From assembly GCF_000422845.1 (NCBI RefSeq), contig NZ_AUGV01000020.1:32986-96985 (forward strand): a DNA stretch of 64,000 nt, in the 5' to 3' direction. Origin of the DNA: Oceanobacter kriegii DSM 6294. GTDB taxonomy: Bacteria; Pseudomonadota; Gammaproteobacteria; Pseudomonadales; Oceanobacteraceae. The position numbers and the translations under genes are program-made. The first letter of the stretch is position 1; each line of letters begins with the position of its first letter. The notes beneath the pieces are model-generated. The model saw nothing but the letters and a program-made list of their open reading frames with translations. It was not told the origin of the DNA and ran no database searches. Shown in pieces: positions 50,719 to 59,555 of this stretch.

Positions 50719-52059
50719 ATGTCAGCGGCCGACAGAAACCACCTGAACCCTATCCTGCAGCGTGTGGCGCTGCTGCAATTGGCCATCGCCTTTATCTGGC
50801 TGATGTTCATCGGTTACCTGCAATTTCACGGCGCCGATAACCTGCAACCGGCCTGGGCGCTGTTGGCGCTGTATCTGCCATTGCTGGTATTCACCCAGTC
50901 GCAGTTGACCCGCAAGTCGATCCGCGACTGGCAGTTATTTGTTTTCCTGACCATTGAATGCCAGCTATTCACCGGCTTGCTGTTTTTCACCGGCGGAGCC
51001 ACCAACCCGTTAATTTCCTACTTTCTGGTGCTGATCGTCATTGCCGCCTGGGGGCTGCCCTGGAATCAGTCAATCTGGATTGCCGCCCTCGGCATTCTGG
51101 ACTACAGCATTCTGGCCGTCTGGTATCAGCCAATCCTGCTGAGCGAACTGGACGGCATGAGCCACGTGCAGGACATGGATCATATGTCGTTGGCCAGCTG
51201 GCACCTGTCGGGCATGTGGCTGACCTTTGTGATCAGCGCGCTGATTCTGGTGACCCTGATTCCCCAATTAATGCGCACCCGCCAGCGTCAGCAGCAGGAA
51301 ATCCAGCAACTGCGTGAACAACAACTCAAGAACGAACAATTGATCGGTATTGGTACCCTGGCAGCCGGTACCGCCCATGAAATGGGAACACCGCTGATGA
51401 CCATGGGCATGGTGCTGGAAGACCTGCTCGACGGCGATTCCGTCAGTCAGAACCCGGTACTGGAAAAAGACCTCGACCTGTTATTGCAGCAGGTGCAGCG
51501 CTGCCAGCAGTCGTTGCAGCAGCTGGCCAAACAGGGCCGTGAAGCCCGCACGGCACGTGTTCAACCGGCCCACGAATGGCTGCACAGCAACCTGCAACGC
51601 TGGCAACTGAGTCACCCCAAAGCGCGTTTTGAAAGCGCCGCCAATATGTCGCAGAACAGCGCCCCCATTCAAACCTCGCCCTTGCTGGATCAGGCCTTGC
51701 TGAACCTGCTCGATAACGCTGCCGAAGCCGGTAGCGACACCGTTCAGCTCAGCTGCCAGACGACGGATGGGTTCTGGTGTCTGGATATTTGCCAGAACGA
51801 CCCCGACGCCGCCCATCAGCTAAGCCAATACGTGCCCTATCAAAGCGACAAGCAAAGCGGCCTCGGCATTGGCCTTTACCTGAGCAACGCCAGCGTCGAG
51901 CAATTTGGCGGCAGCATTGAATTACACGCGCAGGATAACGGCGGCAGCCTGTGCAAACTGCGTTTGCCGGTTCACACAAACGCCAGTAGCAACACAACAA
52001 GCAACACAACATCCAGTAACACAACCGCCACGCCACCTGATTCTGGAGCCAACCGATGA
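50719..52059 (+). CDS. regB: RegB/PrrB-type redox sensor histidine kinase
   Basis: Membrane kinase of 446 aa. Six helices fill about residues 15-195. The loop GGATNPL matches the GGxxNPF quinone-binding motif of RegB. The H-box is AHEMGTPL; a Cys 42 residues after the His (QVQRCQQSL) sits where RegB has its redox-active Cys. A compact HATPase domain follows (NLLDNAAEAG, GLGIGLYLSN), and the tail is Thr/Asn-rich. It overlaps regA by four bases (ATGA). RegB/RegA pairs tune respiration to the quinone pool; local targets are not known. Confidence 0.92.
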   Translation: MSAADRNHLNPILQRVALLQLAIAFIWLMFIGYLQFHGADNLQPAWALLALYLPLLVFTQSQLTRKSIRDWQLFVFLTIECQLFTGLLFFTGGATNPLISYFLVLIVIAAWGLPWNQSIWIAALGILDYSILAVWYQPILLSELDGMSHVQDMDHMSLASWHLSGMWLTFVISALILVTLIPQLMRTRQRQQQEIQQLREQQLKNEQLIGIGTLAAGTAHEMGTPLMTMGMVLEDLLDGDSVSQNPVLEKDLDLLLQQVQRCQQSLQQLAKQGREARTARVQPAHEWLHSNLQRWQLSHPKARFESAANMSQNSAPIQTSPLLDQALLNLLDNAAEAGSDTVQLSCQTTDGFWCLDICQNDPDAAHQLSQYVPYQSDKQSGLGIGLYLSNASVEQFGGSIELHAQDNGGSLCKLRLPVHTNASSNTTSNTTSSNTTATPPDSGANR

Positions 52060-52607
52060 ACCTGCAGCGCATTCTGGTGATCGACGATGACCAACACTTC
52101 AGCCAGGTGATGTGTCGTAGCCTGGAACGGCAGGGCTATCACACTGCTGCCGCCAGCAATGGCAAACAGGCGTTAGCTACCCAGCAGACATTCCAGCCCG
52201 ACTGGGCAACCCTGGATTTGCGTATGGAGCAGGAATCCGGTTTGCGGCTGATTGCCCCCCTGCTGAAGCAACAACCCAACCTGCGTATCGTCATGCTGAC
52301 CGGCTACGCCAGCATTGCCACTGCGGTCGAGGCCATCAAACTGGGGGCCCACAACTACCTGCACAAACCGGCCACCTTACAGGAACTGATCGCCGCCTTT
52401 GGCAGCGACAGCCAGACCACGACAGACAACCCATCGGCCACCAACGCAGAACCCGAAGGGGAAATTATGTCGGTCGATCGGCTGGAGTGGGAGCACATCC
52501 AACGGGTGCTGAATGAAAACGAAGGCAACATTTCAGCCACCGCCCGGGCGCTGAACATGCACCGTCGAACCTTGCAGCGAAAGTTGCAAAAATACGCCCC
52601 ACGATAA
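52056..52607 (+). CDS. regA: RegA/PrrA-type response regulator
   Basis: DNA-binding regulator of 183 aa. The receiver (about 1-120) has VIDDD, the phospho-acceptor in LDLRM and Lys in LHKPA. A Pro/Asn-rich linker leads to a Fis-type HTH (NISATARALNMHRRTLQRKLQKYAPR, last 27 residues), nearly invariant in the family. Coupled to regB by a four-base overlap. Confidence 0.95.
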   Translation: MNLQRILVIDDDQHFSQVMCRSLERQGYHTAAASNGKQALATQQTFQPDWATLDLRMEQESGLRLIAPLLKQQPNLRIVMLTGYASIATAVEAIKLGAHNYLHKPATLQELIAAFGSDSQTTTDNPSATNAEPEGEIMSVDRLEWEHIQRVLNENEGNISATARALNMHRRTLQRKLQKYAPR

Positions 52608-52620
52608 ACAAAGGACTAAC

Positions 52621-53292
52621 ATGAAGTTTCTGGTTTTCCTTGGCAGCGTCCGCAACAGCACCCCACCCCGTCCGGCCCGCTTGGGTGAACGTGTCGCGCT
52701 GGCCTGCCTGCAACAGCTGCAAGCCCGCTTTAACGCCCACGCAGAAGAGCACAGCTTTGAGCTGATCGACCCGCTCGACTACCCGTTAGAACCGGTGTTC
52801 AAACCACACTTCGCCTATTCCAAACGTCAGGTCCCGCCATTGCTGGATGCACTGGCCGAGAAAATCCGCAGCGCCGATGGCTACGTTATGGTCAGCCCGG
52901 AATACAACCACAGCATGAGTCCGGCATTGGCCAACCTGCTGAACCACTTTGGCAGCTCGTTGTTTTCCTACAAACCCAGCGCCATCGTGACCTACTCCGC
53001 AGGCCAATGGGGTGGCATGCGCGCCGCCGTCGGTATGCGGACGTTTTTGTCCGAGCTGGGCTGCTTGCCGGTATCCGCCATGGTGCATTTGCCCAAAGCG
53101 CAGGAGGTGTTTGCAGAAGATGGCAGCCTGATGGCTGGAGAAGACAGCGAACGCTGGCAGGACTATTTTGGCCGTACCTTTGACCAGCTGATGTGGTGGG
53201 CCGACGCCACCCACAAGCAGCGCCAACAGGTTGATCCCAACAGCCAGATTGGTGTGTTTTCCAGATCGCCCTCTGAACGGAACATTCTCTAG
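52621..53292 (+). CDS. NADPH-dependent FMN reductase family protein
   Basis: Flavodoxin-fold oxidoreductase of 223 aa. The phosphate-binding start LVFLGSVRNSTPP, the SPEYNHSMSPALANLLNHF motif and TYSAGQWGGMRAA mark the NADPH:FMN/quinone reductase family. An AAAGGA site precedes the ATG, 13 bases after regA, so it may be the third gene of a redox operon. The physiological acceptor is unknown. Confidence 0.88.
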   Translation: MKFLVFLGSVRNSTPPRPARLGERVALACLQQLQARFNAHAEEHSFELIDPLDYPLEPVFKPHFAYSKRQVPPLLDALAEKIRSADGYVMVSPEYNHSMSPALANLLNHFGSSLFSYKPSAIVTYSAGQWGGMRAAVGMRTFLSELGCLPVSAMVHLPKAQEVFAEDGSLMAGEDSERWQDYFGRTFDQLMWWADATHKQRQQVDPNSQIGVFSRSPSERNIL

Positions 53293-53417
53293 ACTGGCAT
53301 GTAGAAGCCTAAAAGCAGGAGCGTCATTTTCACCCAAGCATTGGGAAGCGCAAGGTGGAAGGATGATCCGATGCTTCAAGCTCCGCCCTGTTACAGCTAA
53401 AGGAACGAAACAGCCCG

Positions 53418-54071
53418 CTATTTGAAATACGAATCTTCGTTAAAGGTACTCAGCCACTCGGTATGAAACGCCACCATTCCGGCGATGAACATGCCGTTCA
53501 CCACGCCCTCCGGAAACATCATCAGCGGCAAGTAGCGCAGGTAGTCGTGCCACACCTTGGCCAGCGTATAGTCGCCGCTGGCTAGATACGCCAGACTCTG
53601 CAACACATCCAGAAACGCATGGGTAAAACCGGCGTTAAGAAAGCCTGCCACCAGAATGTAAACAAACGGATTGTGCGGCAGACGCTTGTACACCAACGAG
53701 TAAAACTGCCAGGTAAAGGCAATTGGCAAGGCATTCTGGATCAGCAGGTGATAACCGAAATCGGTCCAGTGAGTGGCTCCCAGCAACAGCAGCCCAAGCT
53801 GCATCAAGGCGGCGGCCAGCAAGGCCAGTCGCCAGCCCATCATCAGGGTCGCGGCGGTCAGACCCAGTACGTGAAATTCCAGCCCAGGCAGAATGCCGGC
53901 TTTCGACATCCACAACATCACCAGCACCACCACACTGCCGTAAAACAAATGCTGTGCGGTGCGATTTTCCCGTAGCGCCTGCCAACGATAGCTGTAAATG
54001 CTGTAGCCCAGCGTCAGCACACTGAGCGCGGCGAATACGGCAAAAGTCCAGGCTGGAAAGGCTGGTGTCAT
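53418..54071 (-). CDS. CbiM-like energy-coupling-factor permease homologue
   Basis: Inner-membrane protein of 217 aa with about six helices. FHVLGLTAATLMMGWRLALLAA and FPEGVVNGMFIAGMVAF resemble the S-components CbiM/NikM of cobalt/nickel ECF transporters. The N-terminal His that in CbiM/NikM is the metal ligand (second residue) is absent; the chain starts MTPAFPAWTF. No CbiQ or CbiO partner is near. It follows rimI by 25 bases. It could be a divergent permease working alone or with a distant ECF module; the substrate is open. Confidence 0.75.
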   Translation of the reverse strand: MTPAFPAWTFAVFAALSVLTLGYSIYSYRWQALRENRTAQHLFYGSVVVLVMLWMSKAGILPGLEFHVLGLTAATLMMGWRLALLAAALMQLGLLLLGATHWTDFGYHLLIQNALPIAFTWQFYSLVYKRLPHNPFVYILVAGFLNAGFTHAFLDVLQSLAYLASGDYTLAKVWHDYLRYLPLMMFPEGVVNGMFIAGMVAFHTEWLSTFNEDSYFK

Positions 54072-54096
54072 GGTCTGGCTCCGATACGATCAGAGG

Positions 54097-54570
54097 TCAG
54101 GCAAGCAGCTCCTGACAATACAGCAGGGCGTCTTCGCGGCCATTACTGGCCGGGTAATAATTGGGGCGAACCCCCACCTGACAAAATCCAAGTTTTTCAT
54201 ACACGGCAATCGCCGCAGCATTGCTTTCCCGTACTTCCAGAAACATCTGGCTGCAACCGCCCTGTTCGACCATATCGAGCATTTGCTGCAACAGCTGCTG
54301 GCCAAGGCCACGACCACGCAGGTCTGGCTCTACCGCAAAGGTCAGCAGCTCGGCCTCACCGGCAATCTGGGTAACAACCGCAAATGCCACCAGCTGCTCT
54401 GTGGCAGGATCGACCAGCTTCCAGATTACGCCGTTGCGCTCCAGATAGCGGCTCATGGTGGCCCGACTCCAGGGGTGATAATGGCTGCGGTTTTCAATGT
54501 CCATCAGTCGATCAAGATCAGCCACAACAGCCGCCTGAACCTGATAATCCGCGCCGGTTTTAACTGTCAT
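54097..54570 (-). CDS. rimI: Ribosomal protein S18-alanine N-acetyltransferase
   Basis: GNAT acetyltransferase of 157 aa. The acetyl-CoA site is LRGRGLGQQLLQQML (about 85-100), with SHYHPWSRATM near the N-terminus and AIAVYEKLGFCQVGVRPNYY near the C-terminus, all RimI marks. It overlaps the psi-like gene upstream by 11 bases, an order that matches holD-rimI in other gammaproteobacteria. Confidence 0.93.
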   Translation of the reverse strand: MTVKTGADYQVQAAVVADLDRLMDIENRSHYHPWSRATMSRYLERNGVIWKLVDPATEQLVAFAVVTQIAGEAELLTFAVEPDLRGRGLGQQLLQQMLDMVEQGGCSQMFLEVRESNAAAIAVYEKLGFCQVGVRPNYYPASNGREDALLYCQELLA

Positions 54571-55420
54571 TGGCCAGATTCCGCACCGTCAGTAGTTGTT
54601 GCCACAGCTGTTTTTTCAGCGCCCCTTGCTGCATGACCGTCAGGACGCTGTGATCCATATAAGCACCGGGTACGTCGATGTGCTGTAACCAGCGACGGGC
54701 ATTGGTGCCCAAACCAATTGCCAGTTTGGCACCATGGTGGGCAAAGAAATTCCACTGCGCTCGCAGGGCTTGTTCAGCCACTGCTGCACTTTGGTCTTCA
54801 CGGGCATTTTCAATAAAAGGCCAGCGGAACATCACCGGCTCGCCCCGCAACACTTCCCAACCCATGGCGGCGCACACCCGTGGCGCAAAGGCCAACAGGT
54901 TACCCAGCTCATTGAAGTCGTCACAGACCCACACCACGGCATCACCGAACTTCACAAAGTGCAGCTCAAAACGCGGCGGCGTCAGATCGGTTGGGTCGAT
55001 TTTGCCATCCAGTGAAGCGGCCTTGTCTTGCGCTACCGCAGTCGTCTGTGGCGCAGTCGCTGGTCGATCCACGACCGGCGTATCGGCCTCTGTACTGGCA
55101 GGAGTGACGGAAGAAACCGGAGCAGCCTGTGCCGGACGCTCGGCAGCCGCTGCAGGCGTTGGATTCGCCGGTGCAGGTGCTGGTGTAACCGGAGCAGGAG
55201 CAGCACCGCCCAACAACTGAGCTGCCATGTGCGCGCCGCGCTGGCTGTCACCGGCCGCAGGTAAATGATCGGCAGACATATCGCCGGTGCCGTGCAAGTG
55301 GGTGCCTTCCCCCAATACCGGTAACAGGTTACTGGGGGCAGCATTGGGCAATTCCTGACGTGGAACCCACACCGGAATGCCCATGGCTTGCAAATACTGC
55401 TGACGAACGGCCTCACGCAT
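54560..55420 (-). CDS. Putative DNA polymerase III psi-like protein (holD position)
   Basis: Protein of 286 aa upstream of rimI, where holD lies in E. coli and Pseudomonas. The N-terminus (RQQYLQAMGIPVWVPR) resembles the chi-binding start of psi. A long Pro/Ala/Thr linker follows (about 70-135), then a folded C-terminal part (about 150-280; FGDAVVWVCDDFNELGNLLAFAP, NFFAHHGAKLAIGLG). It is twice as long as E. coli psi (137 aa). The assignment rests on position and a weak N-terminal likeness, not on a strong domain match. It starts 19 bases after leuA. Confidence 0.6.
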   Translation of the reverse strand: MREAVRQQYLQAMGIPVWVPRQELPNAAPSNLLPVLGEGTHLHGTGDMSADHLPAAGDSQRGAHMAAQLLGGAAPAPVTPAPAPANPTPAAAAERPAQAAPVSSVTPASTEADTPVVDRPATAPQTTAVAQDKAASLDGKIDPTDLTPPRFELHFVKFGDAVVWVCDDFNELGNLLAFAPRVCAAMGWEVLRGEPVMFRWPFIENAREDQSAAVAEQALRAQWNFFAHHGAKLAIGLGTNARRWLQHIDVPGAYMDHSVLTVMQQGALKKQLWQQLLTVRNLANDS

Positions 55421-55439
55421 GGAACAACATCAACTCCGC

Positions 55440-56990
55440 TTAAACGCCGTCATTCTGTGGATGCTGACGCACCACATTGGAATGCAGCATGTTGAGGGCG
55501 TGAATGTACGCCTTGGCGGAAGCCACCACAATGTCGGTATCCGCGCCGTTGCCATTCACAATACGACCGCCTTTTTCCAGACGTACGGTCACTTCGCCCT
55601 GTGAATCCGTGCCCTGGGTAATGGCATTCACGGAATACAGTTGCAGGCTGGCACCGGATTCGGCCACCTGTTCGATGGCTTTCAATGCCGCATCAACCGG
55701 GCCACTGCCTTCGCCACGTACTTTATGTTCAGTGCCGTCCTTGCTGACCACCAGCTCGGCGACCGGGGTTTCACCGGTAGCAGACTGACTGGACAGGGAC
55801 ACCAGCTTGAACACGTCCGGGGCGATATCCGCAACGGTTTCGCTCACCAGTGCTTGCAGGTCTTCGTCGAAGATTTCGTGTTTCTTGTCGGCCAGATCCT
55901 TGAAGCGGGCAAAGGCTTCGTTCAAGGCGGCGTCGGTTTCAAAGCTGACGCCCAGCTCTTCCAGACGACTACGGAACGCCGCACGCCCGGAGTGCTTGCC
56001 CATCACCATCTTGTTGGCGCCCCAGCCTACGTCTTCGGCTTTCATGATTTCGTAGGTTTCACGGTGCTTCAGCACGCCGTCCTGGTGAATACCGGACTCA
56101 TGAGCAAAGGCGTTGGCACCCACAATCGCCTTGTTGGGCTGTACCGGGAAACCGGTCACGGTGGATACCAGACGAGAAGTCGGCACGATGTGGGTGGTGT
56201 CGATGTTGGTTTCAATGTTGAACAGATCAGAGCGGGTACGAGTACCCATCACAATCTCTTCCAGCGCCGCGTTACCGGCACGTTCACCCAGACCGTTAAT
56301 CGTGCATTCCACCTGACGGGCACCGTTGGCAACCGCCGCCAACGAGTTGGCTACCGCCAGACCGAGATCGTTGTGACAGTGCACCGAGAAAATCGCCTTG
56401 TCGGCGTTTGGAATGCGTTCCAGCAGGGTCTTGATCTTGTAGCCAAACTCTTCCGGAATGGCGTAACCCACGGTGTCCGGAATGTTGATGGTACGAGCAC
56501 CGGCGTTGATAGCCGCTTCAATGATGCGACAGAGGAAGTCCATGTCAGAGCGACCGGCGTCTTCACAGGAGAACTCGACGTCTTCCACAAAACTGCGGGC
56601 TTTCTTCACCGCATAAACCGCCTGCTCAACCACCTGATCCGGCTGCATCCGCAGCTTGTATTGCATGTGGATTGGCGAGGTCGCAATGAAGGTATGAATA
56701 CGGGCGCGTTCGGCTTTCGCCAGCGAGGCGGCCGCACGTTCAATATCGTTATCCACCGCACGGGCCAGACTGCACACCGTGCTTTCACGCACTGCCGCAG
56801 CCACCGCTTCGATGGAGGCAAAATCGCCTGGAGAGGCCGCCGCAAAACCGGCTTCGATCACGTCAACACGCATTTTTTCCAGCGCCTTGCCGATACGAAC
56901 CTTTTCTTCCCTGGTCATGGACGCGCCCGGGCTCTGTTCACCGTCGCGCATAGTGGTATCGAAAATGACCAAACGATCTGGCGTACTCAT
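55440..56990 (-). CDS. leuA: 2-isopropylmalate synthase
   Basis: First enzyme of leucine synthesis (acetyl-CoA + 2-oxoisovalerate), 516 aa. The catalytic TIM barrel starts with [16 protein letters not shown] and has the metal-binding [14 protein letters not shown] motif and [14 protein letters not shown]; the C-terminal regulatory domain (about 390-510) mediates leucine feedback. The ATG at 56990 has a GGAGAG site; 26 further codons in frame are not family-like. The psi-like, rimI and CbiM-like genes follow closely on the same strand. Confidence 0.97.
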   Translation of the reverse strand: MSTPDRLVIFDTTMRDGEQSPGASMTREEKVRIGKALEKMRVDVIEAGFAAASPGDFASIEAVAAAVRESTVCSLARAVDNDIERAAASLAKAERARIHTFIATSPIHMQYKLRMQPDQVVEQAVYAVKKARSFVEDVEFSCEDAGRSDMDFLCRIIEAAINAGARTINIPDTVGYAIPEEFGYKIKTLLERIPNADKAIFSVHCHNDLGLAVANSLAAVANGARQVECTINGLGERAGNAALEEIVMGTRTRSDLFNIETNIDTTHIVPTSRLVSTVTGFPVQPNKAIVGANAFAHESGIHQDGVLKHRETYEIMKAEDVGWGANKMVMGKHSGRAAFRSRLEELGVSFETDAALNEAFARFKDLADKKHEIFDEDLQALVSETVADIAPDVFKLVSLSSQSATGETPVAELVVSKDGTEHKVRGEGSGPVDAALKAIEQVAESGASLQLYSVNAITQGTDSQGEVTVRLEKGGRIVNGNGADTDIVVASAKAYIHALNMLHSNVVRQHPQNDGV

Positions 56991-57264
56991 GATGCTCTCT
57001 CCTGCAAATTTGGGGTTGTGCGCACGTTTGTAAGTATAAATATCGATTGTCATCGTGCTGGCGCACACATCAGAACAGCCCTCTCGGAGCCGTCCGTGTC
57101 ACTCATTGATTATACGCAGACACCCCAGTGGCCGCAGTAGTTGCAGTCGCCGAATTACGCTTATTTTTGATCCTCACTGATGAGCATCAGCGCCCAAACA
57201 CAGCCGTCGGGAAATGACCAATCGTCCCATTCAGACGCACAGACACTTGCAAGCCAAAACCAAA

Positions 57265-57284
57265 TACTGTTTATTTATACAGTA
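57265..57284 (+). promoter_or_regulatory. LexA box (SOS operator) of imuA-imuB-dnaE2
   Basis: TACTGTTTATTTATACAGTA has a perfect CTGT-N8-ACAG core (57267-57282) with AT-only spacer, 40 bases ahead of imuA. A TTGCAA hexamer upstream may be the -35 box, so LexA would cover the -10 region. The rest of the 333-bp gap shows only the leuA leader. Confidence 0.92.
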
Positions 57285-57323
57285 CTTTTGATTTTATCGC
57301 GTCATCGGCGCAAGGCGTAGCAC

Positions 57324-58079
57324 ATGCTTCCTGAATCCCGCTCCCATACAGCCAACGACCCTGCTTCCCATTCGGTACTCGATCAGGTGCTGGACCGTGG
57401 TGATGTCTGGCAGGCCAGACGCCAGCCGGAGTTTGCCCGCAAGCAGGTCTCCAGTGGTTTTCCGGAGCTGGATGCCCAGTTGCCCGGCGGCGGCTGGCAG
57501 GCCGGGCAGCTGTGCGAGATTTACCAGCAAGGCCTCGGCACCGGTGAGCTGAGCCTGATTCTTCCGGCATTGGCCAAACTCAGCCAGCAGCCCCGCTGGA
57601 TTCTGTGGGTAGCGCCACCGGCCATTCCTTACGCGCCGACGCTCAGTCAGGCAGGGGTTAACCTGAAACACATTCTGGTGGTGCGCCCCAAAAGCTACAA
57701 AGAAGCCATCTGGTGCCTGGAAGAAGGCCTGCGCAGCGGTCATTGCAGTGCGGTTCTGGGTTGGCTGGGAGAATGGCACAAGCAGCATATTCGCCGCCTG
57801 CAAATCGCTGCGGCAGATGCCGATAGCCACTGCTGGGTTTGGCCACAAACCGGTTTTGATGCCAGTGGTTCACCGGCAGCTTTACGCCTTGGCGTACAAC
57901 GCCTGTCTGCCCGCCAGCTGCAAGTGCAATGCTTCAAGCGCCGTGGCAGCTGGCCCGGCAAGGACTTTATCGTCGATATCACACAGGCCAGCGGCACCCC
58001 GATGCCAGCCAACGACCGCTTTCCGGCCCACAAAGCCGTGCGCTTGCCGTCCGTTGCCCGACTCGGCTCGGCCAACTGA
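57324..58079 (+). CDS. imuA: ImuA, SOS-induced translesion synthesis protein
   Basis: RecA/SulA-like protein of 251 aa. SSGFPELDAQLPGGGWQAGQLCEIY (about 45-70) is the degenerate RecA-type start, with no intact Walker A. The middle (WILWVAPPAIPYAPTLSQAGV) and the C-terminal basic part are ImuA-like. AAGGCG precedes the ATG. First gene of an SOS mutagenesis cassette behind a LexA box; it works with ImuB and DnaE2. Confidence 0.92.
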   Translation: MLPESRSHTANDPASHSVLDQVLDRGDVWQARRQPEFARKQVSSGFPELDAQLPGGGWQAGQLCEIYQQGLGTGELSLILPALAKLSQQPRWILWVAPPAIPYAPTLSQAGVNLKHILVVRPKSYKEAIWCLEEGLRSGHCSAVLGWLGEWHKQHIRRLQIAAADADSHCWVWPQTGFDASGSPAALRLGVQRLSARQLQVQCFKRRGSWPGKDFIVDITQASGTPMPANDRFPAHKAVRLPSVARLGSAN

Positions 58080-58091
58080 CAGGGCCTCGCC

Positions 58092-59555
58092 ATGACGCCG
58101 CTGTGGTTATACCTGCATTTCCCCGACCTCTACCTGCACAGCCTGCTGATTCCGGACGATCAGCCGGTGGCCCTGTTGGGAGCCAGGCATCAGCACGTCG
58201 AACAGCTCAATGAGCCTGCTCGCAAAGCTGGTGTCACCGTCGATATGTCGATGGCCACGGCCTGCAGCCTGTGCCCGGGATTAATCTGTCAGCCACTGGA
58301 TGACATACAGCAACAACAGTTACTGGAGCAGAAAGCCCTGTGGGCCTATCGCTATTCGGCGCAGATTTGCCTCGATCCACCGCAAGGGCTGTGGCTGGAA
58401 ATTGGCTCCATGCTGAAGCTGTTCGGCGGGCTGGAATCCCTCTGGCAGCGGCTGCTGCGCGAAGCCCCAACGCAATGGCCAATTCAGCTCGGTGTGGCTC
58501 AAGCGGCTCAAGCCGCCCGGCTGCTGGCCATTAACCACATCGGCCTGCCTAACAGCGATAAACACTGGATTCGCCAGCAACTGCATGGCCTGACGTTGGC
58601 GCAGCTGCAACTGGATGAAAGCCTGCAACTGAAGCTGCAACGCGTAGGTGCCAAAACCCTCGGCGATCTGGTGCGCTTGCCACTGGCCGACCTGGCGGTG
58701 CGTTACGGCATTGAGCTGGTCGACTACCTTGAGCGCATTCAGGGCCACAAACAGCAGCCAATGAGCTGGTTTGAGCCGCCCTTGCGGTTCCGTCAGGACG
58801 CGTTTTTTATTGAAGAAGTTGAACATCAAAACGGCCTGCTGTTTCCCTTACGGCCGTTACTGGCTGCACTCAGCAGCTTTCTGCAGCAACGCCAACTCAG
58901 TACCCGCACCCTGATTTTGCGGCTCAAACATCGACATCAGCCAACCACCGAATGGCGGCTCAGCTTTGCCCGTGCCGAACACCGGGAACAAGAGCTGTTG
59001 GCATTGGTTCGTTACCGCTTCGAGCATCACACCCTGCCCGCTCCGGTCACCTCGCTGCGATTGTGCGTCGACCACTTTGAAGACATGTATCCCCTGCGAG
59101 CCAAAGGCAAACAGGGTCAGAACAATCATTGGGACAAGTTACTGGGAACCGCCGGTACAACAGACACCATGGACGAGGCCTCTGGGGTACTCGATGACAG
59201 TCTGCTGAATCGCTTGCAGGCCCGCTTGCAACATCAACAGCTGTTTTACCTGCAAGCCAATGCCGACCCGCGTCCGGAAATCGCCGGTCAACTGCTCGAC
59301 AGTCATCGTCATCCACAGGCGGCTGTTATCCGCAAAGGCCTGCTACGCCCAATATGGTTGCTTGATACCCCGATTCCCTGCCCTCAGCCCCATGAGGACA
59401 CCTTGATCCTGCATCGGCCGGAGCGTATCAGCAGCGGTTGGTGGGACGGCATAACCGTGCGGCGGGATTATTACCTCAGCCTGCAATCCGGGCAGCTGCT
59501 GTGGATCTACCGTGATGCCAGCAAAGGCTGGTTTATTCAGGGGCTATTTGGATGA
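58092..59555 (+). CDS. imuB: ImuB, Y-family polymerase-like protein
   Basis: Inactive Y-family polymerase homologue of 487 aa that links DnaE2 to the beta clamp. The N-terminus (LWLYLHFPDLYLHSLLI) lacks the catalytic acidic residues of active Y polymerases (normally an IDxDxFxA-like motif). Finger, thumb (LQRVGAKTLGDLVRLPLADLAVRYG) and little-finger regions follow. The stop overlaps dnaE2 by four bases (ATGA). Confidence 0.93.
   Translation: MTPLWLYLHFPDLYLHSLLIPDDQPVALLGARHQHVEQLNEPARKAGVTVDMSMATACSLCPGLICQPLDDIQQQQLLEQKALWAYRYSAQICLDPPQGLWLEIGSMLKLFGGLESLWQRLLREAPTQWPIQLGVAQAAQAARLLAINHIGLPNSDKHWIRQQLHGLTLAQLQLDESLQLKLQRVGAKTLGDLVRLPLADLAVRYGIELVDYLERIQGHKQQPMSWFEPPLRFRQDAFFIEEVEHQNGLLFPLRPLLAALSSFLQQRQLSTRTLILRLKHRHQPTTEWRLSFARAEHREQELLALVRYRFEHHTLPAPVTSLRLCVDHFEDMYPLRAKGKQGQNNHWDKLLGTAGTTDTMDEASGVLDDSLLNRLQARLQHQQLFYLQANADPRPEIAGQLLDSHRHPQAAVIRKGLLRPIWLLDTPIPCPQPHEDTLILHRPERISSGWWDGITVRRDYYLSLQSGQLLWIYRDASKGWFIQGLFG

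Noticed and set aside
54072..54096. Cobalamin riboswitch ahead of the CbiM-like gene
   Set aside because: The gap to rimI is only 25 bases, too short for a B12 riboswitch.
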